Shown here: positions 45,401-54,908 of the stretch, in pieces
Layout of the letters: every line of letters starts with the position of its first letter
How positions within the stretch are numbered: the stretch's first letter is position 1
Source: Veillonella infantium
GTDB lineage: Bacteria; Bacillota; Negativicutes; Veillonellales; Veillonellaceae
Assembly (NCBI RefSeq): GCF_002959895.1
Contig: NZ_PPDD01000008.1
Coordinates: forward strand, 170,861-234,860
Reading direction: 5' to 3'
DNA length: 64,000 nucleotides
Notes under the pieces: model-generated
What the model was told of the DNA's origin: nothing
Seen by the model: only the letters and a program-made list of their open reading frames with translations
Databases searched by the model: none
Position numbers and translations under genes: made by a program

Positions 45401-45825
45401 ACAACCAATTTGTAAGCCGTTCTAAAGCACCAGGTGCATTCGACTCCCGTTCTAATGACTCTGGCGAGAACAACTTATTTGGTACAAGTACAACAGATAA
45501 CAATCACTTTACAATTACTGCTGCATTACACGATACAACATCTAACCAAAATGTATACGTAGAAAATGCTAAAATTGTTACTATGATGAACCCAATGAAC
45601 TATCTAGGTTCCCCAGCAGCGACAAATGCACAGTTCTATCGTATCCGCTACGGTACAGCTGATAGCAATACATCTGTAGCAATTCCATTGATCGTTGGTA
45701 CCCGTGCTCAAAACCTTGGGTATAAAGTAGATATGGCAACACCATTTGGTGTAGACCATTCTGGTGACTACGATCTAGATGAATTATTCAACTGGATGGA
45801 CAATATCGTTAAAAACGGTAGATAA
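42451..45825 (+). CDS. Exported coiled-coil protein with C-terminal tannase-like serine hydrolase domain
   Basis: The product has 1124 residues. A signal peptide (1-25, ending AHA) is followed by a Thr/Gln/Val/Pro-rich stretch (about 26-180). A long Ala/Glu/Gln/Lys/Arg coiled coil follows (about 185-605) with repeats such as AEQERIAAQQAEAQRQAAL, like TolA. A globular C-terminal domain (about 620-1124) completes it. That domain has the alpha/beta-hydrolase elbow NGTSAGGAVS with Ser803 as nucleophile, SRGYVVASPATRGR upstream, and a likely catalytic His1103 in GVDHSGDYDLDELFNW. This pattern resembles subtype B tannases and feruloyl esterase relatives. No SLH domain or autotransporter barrel is seen. 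GGAGAG precedes the ATG. The substrate is unknown. Confidence 0.85.
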   Translation: MKSSRKRKVTAAFFAAAALGGVAHAAPTLNMNDLVGSSTTTESTTQGNTNFATPVVRPMATQPTPVTTQSVPKVTPLIPRVRPVPVNDIAKALSDQQRAVSQPQYVVNKQTNAVMEPTLAMHSLMNVQRKTEPVTVQKQVDGKQQIQTTQVQRTPVVVQEQSTMPLTVANTTTTKAVVAKQKLTIRDIQRAERERLAQLAAEEAAQQAGTNQVDQQMVAQKQAEAQRQSAILAEQQRQMAIQAEQQQAEAQRQAALQAEQQRISQQQAEAQRQAALRAEQERIAAQQAEQARIAEAQRQAAEQERLRIQEEQRRIAAEQAKAQRQAALQAEQERIAAQQAEAQRQAALKAEQERIAAEQAEAQRQAALKAEQERIVAQQAEQQRIAAEQAEAQRQAALKAEQDRIAAQQAEQQRIAAEQAEAQRQAALQAEQQRIAAEQAARQRAEAAAKAEAERQAAIKAEQERIAAEQAEAQRQAAIKAEQDRVAAEQAKAEREAALKAEQDRIAAQQAEMARQAAIKEEQERLAAEQLAKEEAESAAKAQAEAEAKAKAEATAKAQAEAEAKAKAEAEAKAQAEAEAKAQAEAKAKAEAEAQAKAQENKLPQSYVDARNEASTKGAGVTEEKNILSQPIEPPLQADTSAKISLAFDVKNYESMSTTVDNKEIKYRAFEYIPYVANPIDIDQQYMNIYVPEEYFNNGTVNGYNTQTAPIFMPNAVGGYMPSQAMTPKVENGKPNSVLYALSRGYVVASPATRGRTNKASDGNFIGKAPAVIVDLQAATAYLHANDSTMPGNANRIITNGTSAGGAVSLLQGAAGNSSDFQPYLQALGAATAATNVYAVSAYCPITNLDAADMAYEWSYKGITSFNKVTMGQGELPQANVGGNAAPPQRTIQRVNLNANDVAYSNLLSEHFPEYVNNLQLHDSMGRVLKLDKNGNGTFKNYVKAFIIDAANKAQAKGTDLSKHTYLVRDNKTGAIKDINWEAYNQFVSRSKAPGAFDSRSNDSGENNLFGTSTTDNNHFTITAALHDTTSNQNVYVENAKIVTMMNPMNYLGSPAATNAQFYRIRYGTADSNTSVAIPLIVGTRAQNLGYKVDMATPFGVDHSGDYDLDELFNWMDNIVKNGR
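43100..44260 (+). repeat. Repetitive DNA encoding the coiled coil
   Basis: Imperfect direct repeats of codons for (A)EQ-ERIAA-(E/Q)Q-AEAQRQAA, and later AKAEAEAKAQAE, fill this stretch. Near-identical blocks recur, for example around 43440-43560 and 43600-43740. Such repeats can expand or contract by recombination, so length variation between strains is likely. Confidence 0.85.
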
Positions 45826-45851
45826 TAACAACTAAATACATACCATAACAT

Positions 45852-45878
45852 AAAAGGAGCTACCTAGTAGCTCCTTTT
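45852..45878 (+). terminator. Terminator after the tannase-like gene
   Basis: AAAAGGAGCTAC, loop, GTAGCTCCTTTT, directly after the stop. Confidence 0.85.
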
Positions 45879-45944
45879 ACATTATGCCAATTTTCTTTAT
45901 ACCAAATTAAGTATCCCTAAAATAAAGTCCTGTTGTGTTAACCA

Positions 45945-45973
45945 AAAACAAAGCCCCTCTACCGAGGGGCTTT
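45945..45973 (-). terminator. cysK terminator
   Basis: AAAGCCCCTC, loop, GAGGGGCTTT, followed on the minus strand by a T-rich run (TTTGTTTTT). Confidence 0.88.
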
Positions 45974-46019
45974 ACTATATCAGGAAAGTCAGATTATTGC
46001 TTTCACTAATCATATTCTA

Positions 46020-46955
46020 TTATACTTCTGGGAATAATGCAGTAGACAAGTAGCGTTCGCCTGTATCAGGAAGAATGACTACGATGTTTTTGCCTTTATT
46101 TTCAGGGCGTTTAGCCAATTCTTGAGCAGCCCAAAGAGCAGCACCAGAGGAGATACCAACTAGGATACCTTCTGTATGACCAAATGCTTGAGATGTAGCA
46201 AATGCATCATCATTAGTTACTTGGATTACTTCATCGTAAATATTAGTATCCAAAGTATCAGGAATGAAACCAGCGCCTAAGCCTTGAATTTTATGAGGGC
46301 CTGGTTTGCCATTAGACAATACTGGGGAATCAGTTGGTTCAACAGCTACAACTTTTACGCCAGGGTTTTGTTCTTTTAAATAACGACCTGCACCTGTTAA
46401 AGTACCGCCTGTACCAACACCAGCCACATAGATATCTACAGCACCATCAGTATCTTGCCAGATTTCAGGACCAGTTGTTTTGTAATGAATTGCTGGATTT
46501 GCTTGATTTACGAATTGACCTGCTTCGATAGCACCAGCAGTAGCTGTTACGATTTCTTTAGCTTTAGCAATGGCCCCTTTCATACCAAGAGCACCATCAG
46601 TTAAAACAAGTTGAGCACCATAACCGAGCATCAATTTACGACGTTCGATAGACATTGTTTCAGGCATTACAATAACTACTTTATAGCCAAGAGCAGCACC
46701 AACAGCAGATAAACCGATACCTGTATTACCAGATGTTGCTTCTACAATTGTACCGCCTGGTTGTAATTCACCAGATTCAACAGCTGCTTGAATAATTGCT
46801 GCAGCGATACGATCTTTTACAGAGCCACCTGGATTGAAGTATTCCAATTTAGCTAAAATATTAGCATCTGCTCCATATTTTTTACCAAAACGTGTAGCAG
46901 CCAATAAAGGTGTTTTACCAATTAATTCAACGAAAGATTTTGCAATATTAGACAT
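46020..46955 (-). CDS. cysK: Cysteine synthase (O-acetylserine sulfhydrylase)
   Basis: This 311-residue PLP enzyme makes cysteine from O-acetylserine and sulfide. The PLP lysine is Lys47 in [10 protein letters not shown]. The substrate loop [10 protein letters not shown] and the PLP-phosphate loop [10 protein letters not shown] are present. I chose the ATG at 46955 with AAGGAG upstream; a GTG three codons earlier overlaps that site. It lies 15 bases after the Rrf2 regulator gene. CysK can also act as a co-regulator by binding CymR in Bacillus and Staphylococcus. Confidence 0.95.
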   Translation of the reverse strand: MSNIAKSFVELIGKTPLLAATRFGKKYGADANILAKLEYFNPGGSVKDRIAAAIIQAAVESGELQPGGTIVEATSGNTGIGLSAVGAALGYKVVIVMPETMSIERRKLMLGYGAQLVLTDGALGMKGAIAKAKEIVTATAGAIEAGQFVNQANPAIHYKTTGPEIWQDTDGAVDIYVAGVGTGGTLTGAGRYLKEQNPGVKVVAVEPTDSPVLSNGKPGPHKIQGLGAGFIPDTLDTNIYDEVIQVTNDDAFATSQAFGHTEGILVGISSGAALWAAQELAKRPENKGKNIVVILPDTGERYLSTALFPEV

Positions 46956-46970
46956 AATAGTCACTCCTTA

Positions 46971-47420
46971 TTAAATAGAACCATCCCAATTGTCATATTT
47001 TGTATCAAGTTTAGCGTAAGTTCCATCAATTACATCTTGAAGAGTTACGTTTTCTAGATAATCATGAATATAGTTTTGTAATCCTGCCCAGAAACCAACA
47101 GTTCTTTCATTGATTACTGTATCAGTACTCACCCCTTCATCAAGAGTGGAGATGATAGCCATGGATTCTTCCGTGGCAAGCAAAATTTCAATAATAGTGT
47201 ACTCTTTAGGGCTTTTAGATAAGCGATAGCCTCCGTATTTACCACGAATACTATCCACTAGGTTAGCGGCACCCAAACGAGCCACAATACCCTCAAGGTA
47301 TTTCTCAGATATACCTTGTCGTTCTGCAACGGATCGCAAGGAAACCGGTTTATCCTGACCTTGCTCTGCTAAATCGATGAGAACCATCAATGCATAGCGA
47401 CCTTTTGTGGAAATCCTCAT
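46971..47420 (-). CDS. cymR: Rrf2 family regulator, CymR-like
   Basis: The 149-residue protein has the Rrf2 winged helix at the N-terminus (MRISTKGRYALMVLIDLAEQ, then RGKYGGYRLSKSP). It contains no cysteine at all, so it cannot bind an Fe-S cluster like IscR. That points to CymR, the repressor of cysteine uptake and synthesis genes. Its position directly upstream of cysK supports this, since CymR acts in complex with CysK in B. subtilis. The gene symbol is therefore by analogy. A short inverted repeat GTTAG-TG-CTAAC lies about 20 bases before the start. Confidence 0.87.
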   Translation of the reverse strand: MRISTKGRYALMVLIDLAEQGQDKPVSLRSVAERQGISEKYLEGIVARLGAANLVDSIRGKYGGYRLSKSPKEYTIIEILLATEESMAIISTLDEGVSTDTVINERTVGFWAGLQNYIHDYLENVTLQDVIDGTYAKLDTKYDNWDGSI

Positions 47421-47692
47421 ATATCTTGCCTCTCTTTGTAAAAGTTAGTGCTAACACACCCCATGTTATAAAGCACTTATCCTACTTCATTTATAAAACC
47501 TTGTGTATCACTAGGAATTAATTTCATTATAGACCACTAAATCTAAAAATGCAAGAACTTATTTCCTACTTTTACAAGGGGGTATTTAAAGCCCTTATAT
47601 TTATTGGCCTAAACCTATATTATTGATTTATTTTATTCTATTATTAGACTTGCAATCACACCTATTGATACATTAACAATTTTACATAACAC

Positions 47693-47722
47693 AAAAGGAC
47701 CAGCCCGAAGGCCAGTCCTTTT
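47693..47722. terminator. Terminator-like hairpin downstream of ahpC
   Basis: AAAAGGAC-CA-GCC, loop CGAA, GGC-CA-GTCCTTTT, with a two-base internal mismatch. It lies about 160 bases past the ahpC stop on the minus strand; the T tail is short. Confidence 0.6.
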
Positions 47723-47757
47723 GCGTATAGTTTGTAGTTTGTTATATGAGGTTTACC

Positions 47758-47868
47758 ATGATGAATTGGAGAGGGTTCATCTGGTATTGGGACTTACCGT
47801 ATCGTCAGGAAAACGATGCGCGCCCGTTTTGTCATTTGAGGAGTTGTCTAGATTATTCTAGCGTTTAG
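47758..47868 (+). CDS. Possible 36-residue small protein
   Basis: A short frame begins MMNWRGFIWYWDLPYRQEND and ends with TAG. GAGG stands six bases before the ATG. Three tryptophans in the first eleven residues are unusual. It lies antisense to the ahpC 3' leader region, between a hairpin and ahpC, and does not overlap ahpC. Part of it (CGTATCGT/ACGATGCG) can fold as an RNA hairpin, so a structured RNA is the alternative. There is no database evidence to offer. Confidence 0.25.
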   Translation: MMNWRGFIWYWDLPYRQENDARPFCHLRSCLDYSSV

Positions 47869-47880
47869 GTTATTTCTAAA

Positions 47881-48444
47881 TTAGATTTTACCTACTAGGT
47901 CAAGACCTGGTTTCAATGTGTCTTTACCTGGTTTCCAACGTGCAGGACATACTTGATCACCATGTTTTGCTACGAATTGAGCCGCTTGTACTTTACGAAC
48001 CAATTCTTCAGCAGAACGGCCGATACCCATATCATGGATTTCAGCTGTACGAACGAAACCTTCTGGATCTACTACGAATGTACCACGGTAAGCCATAGCA
48101 GATTCTTCTTGGAATACGTCGAAGAAATCAGCTAATTCATGTTTTTTATCAGCTAACATGTAGTACTCGATTTTATTAATGCTTGGAGAAGCATCAGACC
48201 ATGCTTTGTGAACGAATTCAGAGTCACAAGATACGGAGTAAACTTCGCAACCTAGTTCTTTCAATTCTGCATAAGAGTTTTGTACGTCTTCTAATTCTGT
48301 AGGGCAAACAAATGTGAAGTCTGCTGGATAGAATACGAAGATGGACCATTTGCCCAACACATCGGCAGTACTAACTTTTACTAATTCAGGTTTTTTGAAA
48401 GCATCTAGAGTAAATTCAGGAAGTTGTTTACCAATAATAGACAT
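47881..48444 (-). CDS. ahpC: Peroxiredoxin, alkyl hydroperoxide reductase subunit C
   Basis: This 187-residue typical 2-Cys peroxiredoxin reduces H2O2 and organic peroxides. The peroxidatic Cys47 lies in DFTFVCPTE and the resolving Cys166 in GDQVCPARWKPG. Strong codon bias suggests high expression. AAGGAGGAC precedes the ATG. No ahpF reductase gene is adjacent, so the electron donor is encoded elsewhere. Confidence 0.96.
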   Translation of the reverse strand: MSIIGKQLPEFTLDAFKKPELVKVSTADVLGKWSIFVFYPADFTFVCPTELEDVQNSYAELKELGCEVYSVSCDSEFVHKAWSDASPSINKIEYYMLADKKHELADFFDVFQEESAMAYRGTFVVDPEGFVRTAEIHDMGIGRSAEELVRKVQAAQFVAKHGDQVCPARWKPGKDTLKPGLDLVGKI

Positions 48445-48616
48445 GTTATGTCCTCCTTAATTGAGTTCTAATGTAACAATTATATTATTATCGGTGTACT
48501 TATCACCAAATCTATATCTATATCTATCTTTGTCTATATAATAACAAATATCATTCAAGATTGCAAGTGTTATTTTTAAATTTATCGATATATTTTTCCA
48601 ATATTGTTCGATGTAA

Positions 48617-48663
48617 ATAAAAAAGAAGAAAGATGCTCATTTCTGAGCATCTTTCTTCTTTTT
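48617..48663 (-). terminator. Terminator overlapping the end of the 71-codon gene
   Basis: AAAAAGAAGAAAGATGCTCA and its complement form a perfect 20-pair stem around a four-base loop, with a T tail on the minus strand. The 5' arm lies inside the coding sequence and encodes the lysine-rich tail. Confidence 0.9.
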
Positions 48664-48852
48664 ACGTACTACAACAGACTTACTGTTCACAGTAGCATGA
48701 TCAAAAGCGATTAAACCCGCTATATTAGCAAGCCCTCTCCGTGCTATATGACCAGTTGTAGATTGTTCTTTTCCTGATTTACCATATACAAACTGCTCTA
48801 GTTTGAGTGCAGCTAATATAAATAAACCTATAATAGATAAAATAGATCCCAT
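48637..48852 (-). CDS. Small membrane protein of unknown function
   Basis: The 71-residue product has one hydrophobic segment (about 3-17), then a basic C-terminus RKKKKDAQK. It starts 8 bases after the pyrG stop and is the last gene of the argS-pyrG run. The stop codon falls in the stem of the terminator, so the end of the protein is dictated in part by that hairpin. I recognise no family. Confidence 0.65.
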   Translation of the reverse strand: MGSILSIIGLFILAALKLEQFVYGKSGKEQSTTGHIARRGLANIAGLIAFDHATVNSKSVVVRKKKKDAQK

Positions 48853-48860
48853 TTTTTACT

Positions 48861-50483
<1,623 letters not shown>

Positions 50484-50486
50484 CTA

Positions 50487-52220
50487 TTACATTTTTTCCG
50501 GAGCGGAAATACCTAAAATACCCAAGCCTTGACGAAGAACGAGGGCAATCGCTGTGATTAATCCTAGACGAGCTTGTTGCAATGCTGGATCTACGCCAAT
50601 GATACGACCTTGACGATAGAAGGAGTGGAACATGCTTGCTAAATCGTATAAGTAACGAGCAATACGATGAGGTGCACGATGTTCAGCAGATTGAACTACC
50701 TCTTCTGGATATTCAGCTAATTTCTTAATTAATTCTAATTCCATTTCGCTTGTAAGCGTTGTGAAATCAGTTTCACTATAATCGCCAAATGCGATGCCAG
50801 CTTCACGCACTTGGTTGTAAATGCTGTGAATACGAGCATGAGCATATTGGATATAATACACTGGGTTATCATTGCTACGAGATTTCGCCAAGTTAATATC
50901 AAAATCAAGTTGGCTATCTAAGGAGCGCATCAAGAAGAAGTAACGAGATGCATCTACGCCTACTTCATCAATCAACTCATCTAAGGTAATGCTATCGCCG
51001 CTACGTTTAGATAATTTAACGAGTTCCCCATCCCGGAACAATGCTACCATTTGCAATAACAATACAGTTAATTGGTCTGGATCATAACCAAAAGCAGCCA
51101 TAGCAGCTTTTACACGGCATACATAACCATGATGGTCAGCACCCCAAATATCAATCATTTCTTTGAATCCACGATCATATTTGCTGCGGTGGTATGCAAT
51201 ATCTGCCGCTAAGTATGTAGGAACACCATTATCACGAATAACAACGCGGTCTTTATCGTCACCATAATCAGTGGATTTCAACCACAAAGCGCCGTCTTTT
51301 TCGTATACTTTGCCAAGAGCCTTTAACGCCTCTACGGAGTGATGAATTTCCTCAGTTTCATGAACAGTACGTTCAGAGAACCAATTATCGAAAGTAACAC
51401 GGAAGTTTCTCAATGTCTCCTCTAGGCGAGCTAGCTTTTCTTTAAGACCTTCCTCTTTGAACAAGGCAATACGATCTGCTTCGTTCATAGCATTTAATTT
51501 ATCAAAGCCTTCGCGTTCTGCAATAGCTTTTGCAGTCTCGATAATATCAGGACCACGGTAGCCATTTTCAGGGAATACGAGAGCCCCTTCTGGAATATCG
51601 AATTCAGGCATGGAACCGTCTTCGTTGCGCTTAGGTGGGAACACTAATGTAGCACCTTGCAACTCTTGGAAACGGTACTCAATGGAGATAGCCATATTAT
51701 CGATTTGGTTACCTGCATCATTGATGTAATACTCAGATTGTACATTGTAACCTGCTGCACGCAACAAGTTTACAAGTGCACTACCATATGCAGCACCACG
51801 ACCATGACCGACATGCAACGGACCTGTTGGGTTCGCACTTACGTACTCTACTTGAATCGTATCGCGCGCACGCAATGGTTGAACACCATACTGTTCACCA
51901 GCATTTAAAATGGCTTTCAACGTATCGTACACCATATCAGATTTCAAGAAGAAGTTGATGAAACCTGCACCAGCAACCTCAGCACGTTCGAGCCAATCAA
52001 AATTCATATGGCTAATCAAAGCCTCTGCAATAGCACGCGGGTTTTGACGAGCTATACGAGCGGATTGCATAGCGATATTTGTAGAAAAATCACCGAATTC
52101 TTTTTGAGGTGGCACTTCGAGAACGATTTCTGGATATTCCCCAGCTGGTAAACCACCGCTGTTAATCGTATCTTGTAATGCCTGTTCAATCCCCGATTTC
52201 AGGATTTCCTTCATTTCCAT
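50487..52220 (-). CDS. argS: Arginyl-tRNA synthetase
   Basis: This 577-residue class I synthetase has the HIGH-type motif in SANPTGPLHVGHGRGAAYG and a KMSKS-equivalent region in LVKLSKRSGD. The C-terminal anticodon-binding DALR domain includes VQSAEHRAPHRIARYLYDLA. GGGAGG precedes the ATG at 52220, which overlaps the end of the DUF1934 gene by 35 bases. That is a common argS neighbourhood in Firmicutes. Confidence 0.97.
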   Translation of the reverse strand: MEMKEILKSGIEQALQDTINSGGLPAGEYPEIVLEVPPQKEFGDFSTNIAMQSARIARQNPRAIAEALISHMNFDWLERAEVAGAGFINFFLKSDMVYDTLKAILNAGEQYGVQPLRARDTIQVEYVSANPTGPLHVGHGRGAAYGSALVNLLRAAGYNVQSEYYINDAGNQIDNMAISIEYRFQELQGATLVFPPKRNEDGSMPEFDIPEGALVFPENGYRGPDIIETAKAIAEREGFDKLNAMNEADRIALFKEEGLKEKLARLEETLRNFRVTFDNWFSERTVHETEEIHHSVEALKALGKVYEKDGALWLKSTDYGDDKDRVVIRDNGVPTYLAADIAYHRSKYDRGFKEMIDIWGADHHGYVCRVKAAMAAFGYDPDQLTVLLLQMVALFRDGELVKLSKRSGDSITLDELIDEVGVDASRYFFLMRSLDSQLDFDINLAKSRSNDNPVYYIQYAHARIHSIYNQVREAGIAFGDYSETDFTTLTSEMELELIKKLAEYPEEVVQSAEHRAPHRIARYLYDLASMFHSFYRQGRIIGVDPALQQARLGLITAIALVLRQGLGILGISAPEKM

Positions 52221-52644
52221 GCTCTGTATCCTCCCGCACGTCTATATCTAACTGATTATAAAATTGCCATTCACCTTCTACGGAAATGTCATATCCTAAA
52301 TGAACATGACCTACGCCTTCGTGAAAGTCTACTGTTAATTCATGAGTGTTCACGGCCATGTGTAAATCACCATACGGTGTTTCATACACGGACTCGCGCT
52401 CTTCACCACGGACATATTGATGACGCATATTAACAGCCCCTGTTCGGAGCAATACAATAGAGTCATCATGGATTTTAATGGTCGTCTTTACCCCATCTAA
52501 GCCAGTCACACTAGATTCTTCGTAACGCACATACTGTGTATTACCCTTTTCATGTGATGTACCCGGGGAAATCAGTTCCACTACGGTATCCTTGCCGTCC
52601 ATATCTCGTTGTACACTTTTTACGGACACTAGAACCCGCTTCAT
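52186..52644 (-). CDS. DUF1934 domain protein (YwiB-like)
   Basis: The 152-residue protein fits DUF1934, a small beta-barrel of the lipocalin-like type. It has the typical run RYEESSVTGLDGVKTTIKI in the first half and GDLHMAVNTHELTVDF later. It overlaps argS and is usually next to it in Firmicutes (ywiB-argS). No function is established. The acidic C-terminal tail (EDTEHGNEGNPEIGD) overlaps the argS start. Confidence 0.85.
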   Translation of the reverse strand: MKRVLVSVKSVQRDMDGKDTVVELISPGTSHEKGNTQYVRYEESSVTGLDGVKTTIKIHDDSIVLLRTGAVNMRHQYVRGEERESVYETPYGDLHMAVNTHELTVDFHEGVGHVHLGYDISVEGEWQFYNQLDIDVREDTEHGNEGNPEIGD

Positions 52645-52696
52645 TTTTCAACCTCCATGGTAGTAATTAATCATCATATTATACCATAACTAAGGA

Positions 52697-52990
52697 CTAT
52701 TTTGCACCCTTAATGAGCCTCAACTTCTTAGTCTTTGTCATCTGTTTAATGGCATACTCTCTACGTTGTGCATCCTGTTTATTGTGAAAGCTTTCAGAAT
52801 ATACCAATTCAACAGGACGTCGCCCCCTCGTATACTTAGCACCACCTGGGATATGGCCATTATGAGCCTCCATACGACGCTCAAGATCTGTAGTCCATCC
52901 ACAGTACAAGGAATCATCAGAACAACGCACTAAATACACATAGTGTCGTTCTTCAGGCTTAGCCTCCTTATTTACCATTTTTCGCATCAT
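52697..52990 (-). CDS. GIY-YIG nuclease-domain protein (UPF0213, YhbQ/YazA-like)
   Basis: The 97-residue single GIY-YIG domain has HYVYLVRCSDDSLYCGWTTDLERRMEAH, in which YVY and YCG replace GIY/YIG. AKYTRGRRPVELVY and a conserved Glu follow. Members such as E. coli YhbQ bind or cut branched DNA, but cellular roles are unclear. The start overlaps the cyclophilin gene by 23 bases. A later ATG (52978) is possible, since neither has a strong ribosome site. Confidence 0.88.
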   Translation of the reverse strand: MMRKMVNKEAKPEERHYVYLVRCSDDSLYCGWTTDLERRMEAHNGHIPGGAKYTRGRRPVELVYSESFHNKQDAQRREYAIKQMTKTKKLRLIKGAK

Positions 52991-53609
52991 CAGTAATCGG
53001 TTCCAATGTAATGGTATTAATGATTACTGGTTCTACAGGCTTATCATTGCGACCCGTTTTCACTTTGCCGATTTTTTCAACTACATCCATGCCTTGTACT
53101 ACAGTACCAAAGATAGTGTGTTTATTATCTAACCAATCTGTAGGTCCCAATGTAATAAAGAACTGAGAGCCGCCTGTATTAGGGCCACGATTTGCCATAG
53201 CGAGAACGCCCATTTTGTTAAAATGTAAATCATTAGAGAATTCATCAGGAATTGTATAGCCTGGACCACCAGCACCTGTACCATCTGGATCCCCACCTTG
53301 AATCATAAAGCCTTCGATAACGCGGTGGAATGTAACACCATTATAGAAACCTTTTTTCACTAGGTAATCAAAGTTTTTTACGGTAATAGGCGCTTTAGAT
53401 CCTAGCAAACGAACTTTGAATTGACCATAATTTGTATCAAAAATAGCATACTCATCAGCGATTGGCGCATTAGAGAAATTGGGCATGGTTACAGACTCTG
53501 CCTTTACAGTATTCCCTTGTGGTTGTTCCCCACTTTTTGTACCACAAGCTGCTGTCCCAAGCATTGTAATCCCTAACATTGCGCATAAAGCCAAGCGTTT
53601 CCAGTTCAT
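52968..53609 (-). CDS. Cyclophilin-type peptidyl-prolyl isomerase, lipoprotein
   Basis: The product has 213 residues. A lipoprotein signal ends at LGTAACGTK (Cys22), so the enzyme is anchored in an extracytoplasmic membrane leaflet. The cyclophilin core (about 50-200) shows FHRVIEGFMIQGGDP with the catalytic Arg, GGSQFFITL and FGTVVQGMDVV. It would assist folding of exported proteins. I chose the ATG at 53609 with GGGGGG before it, rather than a TTG four codons earlier. Confidence 0.93.
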   Translation of the reverse strand: MNWKRLALCAMLGITMLGTAACGTKSGEQPQGNTVKAESVTMPNFSNAPIADEYAIFDTNYGQFKVRLLGSKAPITVKNFDYLVKKGFYNGVTFHRVIEGFMIQGGDPDGTGAGGPGYTIPDEFSNDLHFNKMGVLAMANRGPNTGGSQFFITLGPTDWLDNKHTIFGTVVQGMDVVEKIGKVKTGRNDKPVEPVIINTITLEPITDDAKNGK

Positions 53610-53662
53610 AGTTCCCCCCAAAATGTATCGTATATACTAACATGTATGTAAAATTCACATAG

Positions 53663-53695
53663 AAAAGCCGCTCAACCCGTGAGCGGCTCTTTTTT
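53663..53695 (-). terminator. Terminator after the HAD phosphatase gene
   Basis: AAAAGCCGCTCA, loop ACCCG, TGAGCGGCT plus T-rich flanks on both strands. It stands between the HAD gene and the cyclophilin gene. Confidence 0.82.
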
Positions 53696-53842
53696 AGTAT
53701 ATCATGTTTTAGAGAAAATTTGGTTTAAATAATTATTAAATTTACCAATTTATATAACCTTATACTTTCAGTTATATATTAGCTATTATTTACCATCAAA
53801 TTGTTCTGGGTTCGTACTGTTATAGGTATGAATTTAACTAAA

Positions 53843-54619
53843 CTAATCAATCCACTTGAAATGCTTACACGCATTATAAATGCCATCCTTATCACAGTCG
53901 GTAGTGATATAATCGGCTTTTTCTTTCAATTCAGTACGTGCATTCCCCATGGCAATATTAAGCCATTCTGGCCTAAACATAGATAAATCATTATATCCAT
54001 CACCAAATACTACGGCTTGATTAGGTTTCATACCAAAATAATCAAGCATATTGCGAATACCCAAAGCTTTTTCCATTGGTTCATATAAAACACAGCCATC
54101 GCCATAACGAATGAGCTTATGCGTCATATGCTCAATTTCTTTTTCCTCTTCTTCCCCTTCTTTAAAGAACACATAAATCTTATAAAACTCTTCTACATTA
54201 TGAAAGTCAAAATTAGGATCTACTGTCGTTTTAAAAACATCCCAATTCGGATGCCAATCTAATATTTCCTTATACGGCGTAATTCGGCCTAATTTATTCT
54301 GATCTGTTACAGCCCAAGGAATATGATGAGACTCTAAATACTCTAAATATTTAATACATGCATCGCGATCCATGCCAATCATAGACACTAGCTCATTATT
54401 TACAGTAATACTGTGACCACCATCAGCTACAAAGTCAGTAAGCCCCGCTTGATCCGCAAAGCGTTTAGCATCCACTTGAATACGTCCAGTAGCCAAGGCT
54501 ACACGGTGTCCGCGACGTTTCAGCTCATCTAAACAGTATTGTGCACTATCAGGAATCTTCCCTTCAGGCCATACAGCTAGGGTATTGTCAATATCAAAAA
54601 AGAAAAACTTCTGCTCCAC
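53843..54619 (-). CDS. Cof-type HAD-IIB phosphatase
   Basis: This 258-residue haloacid-dehalogenase phosphatase has motif I FFDIDNTLAV (nucleophile Asp9). LATGR is motif II. Motif III and IV lie in FGDGYNDLSMF. The C2B cap domain sits between. Family members remove phosphate from sugar phosphates, FMN or similar; the substrate is not predictable. It starts 8 bases after the DUF1653 gene. Confidence 0.92.
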   Translation of the reverse strand: MEQKFFFFDIDNTLAVWPEGKIPDSAQYCLDELKRRGHRVALATGRIQVDAKRFADQAGLTDFVADGGHSITVNNELVSMIGMDRDACIKYLEYLESHHIPWAVTDQNKLGRITPYKEILDWHPNWDVFKTTVDPNFDFHNVEEFYKIYVFFKEGEEEEKEIEHMTHKLIRYGDGCVLYEPMEKALGIRNMLDYFGMKPNQAVVFGDGYNDLSMFRPEWLNIAMGNARTELKEKADYITTDCDKDGIYNACKHFKWID

Positions 54620-54627
54620 AGGCCCTC

Positions 54628-54864
54628 CTAATCGCGTCCACTCATTAACTTAAACCGCTCTTTTTGTTTTACATCTGGATATTTTTCTTGATCCACATCA
54701 CTCAAAAACATATCTAGTGGTCGTACATATAAGTCACGTTGATCATATAATTTTTGATACACTACGAACTGTTCACTCGTTTCCGAATGAGTTGCAACAT
54801 CTAACACATAATAGTACATGCCTTTAAAATGACGATATAAGCCACCCTTTACAATTTTTCGCAT
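54628..54864 (-). CDS. DUF1653 domain protein
   Basis: The 78-residue protein matches DUF1653: GLYRHFKGMYYYVLDVATHSETSE, then VVYQKLYD and VRPLDMFL. The fold is probably a small beta-barrel; function is not known. It lies between the alcohol dehydrogenase gene (44 bases upstream) and the HAD gene, probably in one transcript. Confidence 0.87.
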   Translation of the reverse strand: MRKIVKGGLYRHFKGMYYYVLDVATHSETSEQFVVYQKLYDQRDLYVRPLDMFLSDVDQEKYPDVKQKERFKLMSGRD

Positions 54865-54908
54865 TTATAACCTCATCACATAACATACACAAACGGTTAC
54901 AAATTATA

